From positions 1 through 11,116 of the forward strand of contig JAHWHB010000022.1 of the NCBI GenBank assembly GCA_019323575.1: a stretch of 11,116 nt of DNA, given 5' to 3'. The notes below the pieces were generated by a model, which saw only the letters and a list, made by a program, of their open reading frames with translations, had not been told where the DNA came from and did no database searches. The stretch comes from Candidatus Woesearchaeota archaeon. GTDB lineage: Archaea > Nanobdellota > Nanobdellia > Woesearchaeales > ARS49. This document shows positions 5,669 to 11,116 of the stretch, piece after piece; the stretch's first letter is position 1; every line of letters starts with the position of its first letter. The translations under genes were made by a program, and so were the position numbers.

Positions 5669-5686
5669 CCATTAGTATACAAATTT

Positions 5687-8600
5687 ATGACAATGGAAAC
5701 TATAGAGGCGCAGAGTGTTAGTGAGGTAGCTAAACCTACTAAGATTACTAAGCTTGTTATGGATGGTTTTAAGAGTTTTGGCAAGTATACTGAGCTTCTT
5801 TTTGGCGATGATTTTAATTGTATTCTTGGCCCTAATGGTTCTGGCAAGTCTAATGTTTTGGATGCTTTGTGTTTTGTTCTTGGTAAGAGTTCTTCTAAGC
5901 AGTTAAGGGCAGAGAAAAGTTCCAACCTTATTTACAATGGTGGCAAGACTAAGCAGCCTGGCAAGCAGGCCGAGGTTAGTATTGTTTTTGATAATAAGAA
6001 TAAAATCTTTCCTCTGCCTGAGGATGAAATCAAGATTTCAAGGATAGTGCGTCAGGATGGTGCGAGCAAGTATAAGATTAATGGCAAGACTAGGACTAGG
6101 CAGGAGATTTTGGAGCTTCTTGGTTCTGCTAAGATTAATCCTGATGGGTATAACATCATTTTGCAGGGTGATATTGTCCGTCTTGTTGAGATGAATCCTG
6201 TTGAGCGTCGCCAGATTATTGAGGAGATTGCCGGTATTGGTGTTTATGAGGAAAAGAAGCAGCAGGCTTTGAATGAGCTTCAGAAGGTTGGTGACAAGCT
6301 TAATGAAGCTGAGATTATCTTGAAAGAAAGGGAAACCTATTTGAAAGAACTGAAGAAAGATCGCGATCAGGCTTTGAAGTATAAGGATTTGAGTGATAAG
6401 ATTAAGCAGAACAAGGCTAGTTTTGTGAAGCGCCAGCTTAACAAGAAGGATGATGAGCTGAAAAAGCTGGAAGAAAAAAGCGGGGCTCACAAGAGCCGTC
6501 TTTCAAAGCTTCAGGAGCAGGTTAAAAATTTCAGAGATGAGATTTCTAAGCATAAGCAGTCTATTAAGGATATTAATGATGAGATTGAGCGCAGGGGTGA
6601 GGTTGAGCAGATTAAGATTCAGAAGGAGGTTGAACAGTTGAGGATTCAGCTTGCTACTCATAAGACTAGGATTAGCGCCTGCAGGACTGAGATTGAAAGG
6701 ATTTCTCAGAGGAAGGAGCAGTTGGAGAAGAATTTGGAGGATGTTGAGTTTAAGATTAAGGAGTTGTCTGAGCAGAAGCAGAGCCAGTCTGCCCAGCTTG
6801 ATGCTATGATTAAGACTCTTTCTGAGCTTGATGTTAAGATTAAGGAGTTTAAGAAGAAGCACGATTTGGCTGATGAGGCTGATATTGACAAGCAGTTTGA
6901 GGAGCTTGACAAGAAAGCTGAAGAGAAACAAAAAGAAATTCAAATTCTAAGGGAGAGGCAGCAGGCTCTTATTCGTGAGAAGGATAAGGCTGAATATCAG
7001 ATTACTACGATGGATGAGAAGATTGCCAAGGTTGAGGAGCTTGAGTCTGCTCATAAGGATGATTTGGAATTGCTTAAGAACAATAAGAATCAGTTTAAGA
7101 AGCTTGTTTTGGAGCTTAATGAGCTTTTGAATCAGGATAGCAAGGATGCTAATACTCTTGCTAAGAGTCGTGCTGAGCTTCATTCTTTGCGTGATGAGGA
7201 GAACAAGCTTAGTATTAAGCAGGCTTCGGTTAAGGAGAGTATTGCTGCGAATATTGCTGTTAAGAAAGTGCTTGAAAACCGTCAGAAGCTTGGCGAGGTT
7301 TATGGTACTGTTTCAGAGCTTGGCAGTTCTGAGAGCAAGTTTGCTGTTGCTTTGGAGATTGCTGCTGCGCAGAAGATTCATAGTATTGTTGTTGATTCTG
7401 ATAAGACTGCTTCTGCTGCCATTAAGTTTTTGAAGCAGGGTAAGTTTGGTTTTGCCACGTTTTTGCCTTTGAACAAGATTAGGCCCGCTCCTCAGAAGGA
7501 TGAGCTTAAGAAGTTGTCAAAGGAGAAGGGTGTTTTTGGTTTTGCTGTTGACTTGTTGGATTTTGATTCTAAGTTTAAGAATGTGTTTTCTCATGTCTTT
7601 GGAAATACTTTGGTTGTTGATAATATTGAGACTGCTAGAAGCATTGGTATTGGAAAGGTTAGGATGGTCACTCTTGATGGTGATTTGTGCGAGCATTCTG
7701 GTGCTATGACTGGTGGTTTCAGGCAGAAGAAGGCCGGCAGTTTTAAGGAGAAGGAGCTTGATTCCAAGTTGGAGGATTTGAGAAAGAATATTGGTGGTGC
7801 TGAGTCTTCTATTTCTAAGCTTGAGAAGTCTAGGAAGGATAATGAGGATAAGATTGGCAAGTTGAGAGAGTTGAAGGCCAACCTGGAGGGCGAGATTATC
7901 AAGCAGGAGAAGAGCCTGCATCTTGATGTCGGTGATCTTGAGGCGACTAAGAACTATAAGGAAGAACTTGCTAAGAATATTTCTCAGATTGTTAAGGATT
8001 TGGAGGTTTTGGAGGAGCAGATTGTTGTTGAGACCAAGTCTCTTACTGATGTTAAGATTGAGAAGCAGAATATTAGGAATAAGATTTCTGAGTTGAGGAA
8101 TCCTCGTGTTATTGCTGAGCTTAATGCTTTTGAGGAAAAAAAGAAGCAGCTTGAGCAGGAGAAGACCAGGCTTGATGCTGATCAGAGGAATATTGATGTT
8201 CAGTTGAAGGATATTCTTGGCAGGGATAAGGAGAACATGCAGAAGCTTGTTAAGGATATGGATAAGGAGTCTTCTGCTTTTAATAATGAGATTTCTGATT
8301 TGGAGAAGCTTGCAAAGTCTCAGGAGGCTGATTTGAGCAAGAAGGAGGCTGAGCAGGCGCAGTTCTTTAGTCAGTTTAAGGGTTTGTTTGAGAAGCGTAA
8401 TAAGTTAAGTGATGAGGTTAATCAGAAGGAGACTAAGATTTTGGGTATTGAGGAGAATTCTCGTAAGGAGGAGCTTTCTTTGAATACCTTGTCTATTGAG
8501 GAGGCGCGTGTTAAGGCTGAGGTTGCTGGTTTGACTGCTGAGTTTGAGCAGTATTCTGGTGTTGAGTTGAATATGGAGAAGCCTGAGGAGCAGTTGAAGA

Positions 8601-9229
8601 AGGAGATTGGTGATTTTGAGCGTATGATGGCTAATATTGGCAGTGTTAACATGCGTGCGCTAGAGATTTATGAGACTGTTGAGAAGGAGTATGGTGTTTT
8701 GTTGGATAAGAAGGCGGTGTTGTTGAAGGAGAAGGATGATGTTGTTAATATGATGAATGAGATTGAGGCTAATAAGAAGGATTTGTTTGTGAAGACGCTT
8801 GGTGTTGTTGATGGCGAGTTTAGGAAGATTTTCAGCCAGCTTACCACTAAGGGTGAGGCGTATCTTGAGCTTGAGAATAAGCAGGAGCCTTTCTCAGCTG
8901 GTCTTCGTATTAATGTTAAGATTACTGGCAACAAGTTCTTGGATATTAGGAGTTTGAGTGGTGGTGAGAAGACCATGACTGCTCTTGCTTTCCTGTTTGC
9001 TATTCAGGAGCACGAGCCTGCCAGCTTTTATATTTTGGATGAGGTTGATGCTGCTCTTGATAAGCATAATAGTGAGAAGCTTGCCAAGTTGATTAGGAGT
9101 TATTGTTCTAATGCGCAGTATGTTGTTATCTCTCATAATGATGCGATTATTTCAGAAGCCGATATTTTGTATGGTGTTAGTATGAATCAGGATGCTGGTT
9201 TGAGTAATGTTGTTAGTTTGAAAATGTGA
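5687..9229 (+). CDS. smc: Chromosome segregation protein SMC
   Basis: 1,180 residues from the first ATG; the true start may be Met3 at 5693, which the TATA box position favours. It is the ATPase of the condensin-like complex that organises and helps separate the chromosome. N-terminal head: ITKLVMDGFKSFG at 20-32, Walker A GPNGSGKS at 48-55, and Q-loop Gln160 in NIILQGD. A first coiled coil runs about 170-530 and the hinge about 535-680 (GEVYGTV at the start, SGAMTGG near the end, with the Gly-rich dimer contacts). A return coiled coil runs to about 1000. C-terminal head: signature LSGGE at 1090-1094, Walker B YILDE with Asp1118 and Glu1119, D-loop from Asp1121, and the switch His in VISHND. 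All ATPase residues are present. No kleisin gene (scpA), often next to smc, is visible here. The last 17 bases overlap the convergent glycosyltransferase gene. Confidence 0.97.
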   Translation: MTMETIEAQSVSEVAKPTKITKLVMDGFKSFGKYTELLFGDDFNCILGPNGSGKSNVLDALCFVLGKSSSKQLRAEKSSNLIYNGGKTKQPGKQAEVSIVFDNKNKIFPLPEDEIKISRIVRQDGASKYKINGKTRTRQEILELLGSAKINPDGYNIILQGDIVRLVEMNPVERRQIIEEIAGIGVYEEKKQQALNELQKVGDKLNEAEIILKERETYLKELKKDRDQALKYKDLSDKIKQNKASFVKRQLNKKDDELKKLEEKSGAHKSRLSKLQEQVKNFRDEISKHKQSIKDINDEIERRGEVEQIKIQKEVEQLRIQLATHKTRISACRTEIERISQRKEQLEKNLEDVEFKIKELSEQKQSQSAQLDAMIKTLSELDVKIKEFKKKHDLADEADIDKQFEELDKKAEEKQKEIQILRERQQALIREKDKAEYQITTMDEKIAKVEELESAHKDDLELLKNNKNQFKKLVLELNELLNQDSKDANTLAKSRAELHSLRDEENKLSIKQASVKESIAANIAVKKVLENRQKLGEVYGTVSELGSSESKFAVALEIAAAQKIHSIVVDSDKTASAAIKFLKQGKFGFATFLPLNKIRPAPQKDELKKLSKEKGVFGFAVDLLDFDSKFKNVFSHVFGNTLVVDNIETARSIGIGKVRMVTLDGDLCEHSGAMTGGFRQKKAGSFKEKELDSKLEDLRKNIGGAESSISKLEKSRKDNEDKIGKLRELKANLEGEIIKQEKSLHLDVGDLEATKNYKEELAKNISQIVKDLEVLEEQIVVETKSLTDVKIEKQNIRNKISELRNPRVIAELNAFEEKKKQLEQEKTRLDADQRNIDVQLKDILGRDKENMQKLVKDMDKESSAFNNEISDLEKLAKSQEADLSKKEAEQAQFFSQFKGLFEKRNKLSDEVNQKETKILGIEENSRKEELSLNTLSIEEARVKAEVAGLTAEFEQYSGVELNMEKPEEQLKKEIGDFERMMANIGSVNMRALEIYETVEKEYGVLLDKKAVLLKEKDDVVNMMNEIEANKKDLFVKTLGVVDGEFRKIFSQLTTKGEAYLELENKQEPFSAGLRINVKITGNKFLDIRSLSGGEKTMTALAFLFAIQEHEPASFYILDEVDAALDKHNSEKLAKLIRSYCSNAQYVVISHNDAIISEADILYGVSMNQDAGLSNVVSLKM

Positions 9230-10322
9230 GTAGTGTTTTTTTTATTTTTTCTGCTGTTTTTTTCCACGAGTAGTCTTTGATTATAGTGTTTCTTGCCTCT
9301 TTTCCGAGTTGTTTTCTTATTTTCGGGTGTTTTAGCAGATAAATCAAATGTTCTGTTAGTTCTTTTACGTCCTGTCTTGCGAATATGAGCCCGTTTTTCT
9401 TGTGTACTACGTATTCTCTTATGTTTCCTACTGGTGTTACGATTACTGGGAGTCCTACTGCCATTGCTTCCATTGTTGCTAGTGATGATGTTTCTGTTAG
9501 GCTTGGTAGAACGAATATGTCCATTGCTTGCAGGTATGGTACTGGATTGTCTCTTCTTCCTGCTCTTATTATGTTTCTTGATGCTGGTATTTCTTCTTCT
9601 AGTCCTTCTCCTACTATGAGCAGGGTTGTGTGTTTGTACTTGTTGTGTACTGTTTGGAATGCCTGGTGCAGTGTTGGCAGGTCTTTTTCTCGTGCTATTC
9701 TTCCGCAGAATCCTATTATTCTTCTTCCTGCAAGTCCTATTTTTTCTTTTGCTGCTGTTTTTGATTTTGGTGGTGCAAATATTTTTACTGGGACTCCTAG
9801 TCTTACTATTTCTTTTTTTGTTGTTATTTTGTTTCCTGATAGGAGGTCTGCTACTTCGTTTGATGGAACTAATAATAATGTGCATTTGTTGTATAATCTT
9901 CTCGCCATTACTTTTATGAGCCATTCTGCCATGAATTTTGGTCTTTTGATTGCTCTTTTTGCGAGCTCCCATTCTATGCTGTGTATGTAGCTTATTGTTG
10001 GTTTTTTGAGTTTGTTTGCTATGTTTATTCCAGCTTGTCCTACTGGTCCTATTGTTTGGTTGAATACTATGTCTGCTTCTTTGATGTGTTTTTCCATTGT
10101 TGTTTTTTCTGGTTTTGAGAAGTGTATGTCTCCGAAGCGGATGTTGATTAGTGGGAAGCGTATTATTCTTACTCCTTTCATTACCGGTGTTTTGCCTGGG
10201 AATTTTGGTGCAAAGACTGTTACTTGTGCGTATTTTGTGAGTTCTGGTAGTAATAGTGATAGAAATCTTGCTATTCCGTCCCATCTTGGAAGGAAGCAGT
10301 CTGTTGTTATTACGATTTTCAT
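9213..10322 (-). CDS. GT4-family glycosyltransferase
   Basis: 369 residues. The N-terminal MKIVITTDCFLPRWDGIARF is typical of GT-B fold, GT4-type enzymes, which move a sugar from a nucleotide sugar to a lipid, sugar or other acceptor with retention. Residues 1-180 form the acceptor domain (GPVGQAGINIA at 92-102; YIHSIEWEL at 112-120). The donor domain has GFCGRIAREKDLPTL at 204-218, LLIVGEG at 234-240, and the E-x7-E motif with Glu277 and Glu285 (TETSSLATMEAMAVGLPVI). The frame is open 30 codons farther upstream, but the ATG at 10322 overlaps the stop of the deacetylase gene (ATGA) and begins exactly at the conserved N-terminus, so that start is chosen. There is no membrane span. Pairing with a PIG-L deacetylase suggests transfer of an N-acetylated sugar. 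Donor and acceptor are unknown. Confidence 0.88.
   Translation of the reverse strand: MKIVITTDCFLPRWDGIARFLSLLLPELTKYAQVTVFAPKFPGKTPVMKGVRIIRFPLINIRFGDIHFSKPEKTTMEKHIKEADIVFNQTIGPVGQAGINIANKLKKPTISYIHSIEWELAKRAIKRPKFMAEWLIKVMARRLYNKCTLLLVPSNEVADLLSGNKITTKKEIVRLGVPVKIFAPPKSKTAAKEKIGLAGRRIIGFCGRIAREKDLPTLHQAFQTVHNKYKHTTLLIVGEGLEEEIPASRNIIRAGRRDNPVPYLQAMDIFVLPSLTETSSLATMEAMAVGLPVIVTPVGNIREYVVHKKNGLIFARQDVKELTEHLIYLLKHPKIRKQLGKEARNTIIKDYSWKKTAEKIKKTLLTFSN
9236..9250 (+). terminator. T-rich terminator region of smc
   Basis: T8, then A, then T6, starting 7 bases after the smc stop. It is a likely poly-U stop for the smc transcript, but it lies inside the 3' end of the convergent glycosyltransferase gene, where the same bases encode Lys-rich codons on the other strand, so the role is uncertain. 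Confidence 0.4.
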
Positions 10323-10963
10323 TTTATTTTGTAAAATACCTCTGCGTATGTGTGCCCGTTTATTATTCCTGAGAATAAATCTTTTGCTATGATTTTCCAT
10401 AGCATTGCCCATATTGTTACTGTTTGGCTTTGGTGTTTTAGGAATGCTTTGATTTTTATGTTGAATGTGTCGCTTATGTCTACTACTAGTTTTGGTAGGT
10501 TTCTTTGTCTTAGTTTGAACAGTGACCAGACGTCAAATGAGTAGACTGGGCATTTTATTTTGTTTTTTTCTATTAGTTTCATTATTAGTTTGTGTGTTGC
10601 TCTGTGGTCTGGGTGCAGGTCGTCTATTCCGTGGGTGAATATTTTTTTTGGTTTTTCTTGTTTGATTATTTGTGCTAGTTTTTGTGCTATTCTCTTTTTT
10701 TTGAAGTCTTCTTCAAATTTTCCTTCTCTTATTCCTAGGTATGCTATTCCTGCTCCTCCTATTAGTTTGTCTGCGCGTAGGCTTTCTTTTACTCTTTTTT
10801 CTATTATTACTTCTTTTTTCAGGTAGGGGTGTGATTTTTCTCCGAATGAGAGTATTATTGTTCTTACTCTTTTGCCTTGTTTTGCGTATTTTGCCAGCGC
10901 CCCTCCTGCTCCTATGATGTGGTCGTCGTTATGGGCTGCTATTGCCATTATTGTTTCTTTCAT
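10319..10963 (-). CDS. PIG-L/LmbE-family N-acetylglucosaminyl deacetylase-like protein
   Basis: 214 residues, usual for the family. These zinc enzymes remove acetyl from N-acetylglucosamine units of lipids, inositol conjugates or oligosaccharides. The first motif reads AHNDDHIIGAGG at 10-21, where His11 and Asp14 fit as zinc ligands and Asp13 as general base; the common form is AHPDDE, so Pro and Glu are replaced by Asn and His. The second motif, DDLHPDHRATH at 114-124, gives His120 as third zinc ligand and His117 as the partner catalytic His. SFGEKSHP at 39-46 matches the usual T-x-G-E region. It is cytoplasmic, with no signal peptide. It is first in a two-gene unit with the GT4 gene (4-base overlap). 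A TATA box 28.5 bp upstream implies a leader of only about 2 bases. The exact substrate is not readable from sequence. Confidence 0.87.
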   Translation of the reverse strand: MKETIMAIAAHNDDHIIGAGGALAKYAKQGKRVRTIILSFGEKSHPYLKKEVIIEKRVKESLRADKLIGGAGIAYLGIREGKFEEDFKKKRIAQKLAQIIKQEKPKKIFTHGIDDLHPDHRATHKLIMKLIEKNKIKCPVYSFDVWSLFKLRQRNLPKLVVDISDTFNIKIKAFLKHQSQTVTIWAMLWKIIAKDLFSGIINGHTYAEVFYKIK

Positions 10964-10987
10964 GTATTGAATATTGCATTCTTTGTG

Positions 10988-10995
10988 TTTTTAAA
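10988..10995 (-). promoter_or_regulatory. TATA box for the PIG-L/GT4 pair
   Basis: TTTAAAAA on the minus strand, centred 28.5 bp before the ATG at 10963. It lies in the 39-bp gap after the upstream membrane-protein gene, so the pair can be transcribed independently. Confidence 0.55.
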
Positions 10996-11002
10996 GCTTG
11001 CC

Positions 11003-11116
11003 TTAAATGAAAAAGTAGAATAATAGTGCGTATGCTGCTATTATCAATAATGGAAGGGCGTATCTTAGCGCATTGTTTAGTTTGTTTACAAACTTGTTTT
11101 TTCTTTCGTGTTGCAG
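11003..11116 (-). CDS. C-terminus of a membrane-anchored protein (partial)
   Basis: The frame is open from the right edge to a TAA at 11003-11005 and gives 37 residues. It begins with a basic, polar stretch (LQHERKNKFVNKLNNALRY) and ends in an 18-residue hydrophobic segment (ALPLLIIAAYALLFYFFI) that runs to the very last residue. This is the pattern of a C-terminal transmembrane anchor with the positive charges on the cytoplasmic side, or the last helix of a multi-span protein. Codons end in A/C as in the other minus-strand genes. The rest of the gene lies beyond the window, so no family can be given. Its stop is 39 bp before the PIG-L gene, which faces the same way. Confidence 0.75.
   Translation of the reverse strand: MQHERKNKFVNKLNNALRYALPLLIIAAYALLFYFFI

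Noticed and set aside
9434..9919. Poly-Leu plus-strand frames at 9434-9619 and 9626-9919
   Set aside because: Same shadow effect, opposite the glycosyltransferase gene. There is no start signal, and their composition is implausible for a protein.
9187..10284. A 365-residue minus-strand frame overlapping the glycosyltransferase gene in another register
   Set aside because: Its product is mostly Asn, Lys, Arg, Thr and Ser, which is what a frame shift of A/C-ending codons yields. The GT4 motifs lie in the other register.
10323..10412. Extra 30 residues at the N-terminus of the glycosyltransferase
   Set aside because: They lie inside the deacetylase gene and are basic and unlike GT4 starts. The ATG at 10322 overlaps the deacetylase stop and begins at the conserved motif.
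1..11116. CRISPR array, insertion sequence, integrase, prophage or toxin-antitoxin pair
   Set aside because: I found no regularly spaced repeats, terminal inverted repeats, transposase or phage motifs. The genes are mainly housekeeping. The two adjacent tRNA genes carry no integration remnants that I can see.

Overview
The window reads as a gene-dense, AT-rich archaeal chromosome segment, most likely from a small-genome DPANN-type archaeon (Woesearchaeota/Pacearchaeota-like). That placement is an inference. The archaeal signs are TATA boxes at a fixed distance before genes, an archaeal/eukaryal-type initiator tRNA-Met (A1:U72 and three G:C pairs in the anticodon stem), an archaeal-type UMP kinase and an archaeal RNase HII. 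The parvulin and the Glk-type glucokinase look bacterial in type and suggest old transfers. I see no mobile element, prophage or CRISPR array. No stretch without a gene exceeds 300 bases; the longest is 4499-4682, which holds two TATA boxes and a strong hairpin.

Layout. Bases 1-107 carry the Cys-rich, acidic tail of a plus-strand gene cut by the left edge. From 3967 down to 104 runs a minus-strand block: tRNA-Ser(GCU), a 68-residue helical protein, a Glk-family glucokinase, UMP kinase (pyrH, with its own leaderless promoter) and an exported transglutaminase-like protein whose start overlaps the pyrH stop. The initiator tRNA-Met gene lies divergently at 4049-4123 and ends in a T8 tract. Next is a minus-strand gene for an HPF/RaiA-like protein (starting at 4498, not at the upstream ATG), then the hairpin, then plus-strand rnhB. 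The stop of rnhB abuts the stop of a minus-strand 92-residue parvulin. SMC (about 1,180 residues) runs from 5687/5693 to 9229 and overlaps tail-to-tail with a minus-strand pair, a GT4 glycosyltransferase and a PIG-L deacetylase, which overlap by ATGA. The right edge holds the C-terminus of a membrane-anchored protein on the minus strand.

How the genes fit together. Most are housekeeping functions: translation (two tRNAs, a possible ribosome-hibernation factor), pyrimidine nucleotide and sugar phosphorylation, removal of RNA from DNA, chromosome organisation and protein folding. The GT4/PIG-L pair is a likely amino-sugar glycoconjugate module, in the logic of glycosyltransfer followed by N-deacetylation. 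The transglutaminase acts outside the membrane on an unknown target.

Two window-wide patterns stand out. First, third codon positions follow the DNA strand, not the gene: plus-strand genes end codons in T/G and minus-strand genes in A/C, so the plus strand is T- and G-enriched throughout. Second, eight-base TATA boxes lie with their centre 26.5 bp from the start codon in four of six promoter-proximal protein genes, and 28.5 bp in the other two. This points to leaderless transcription and helps decide starts.
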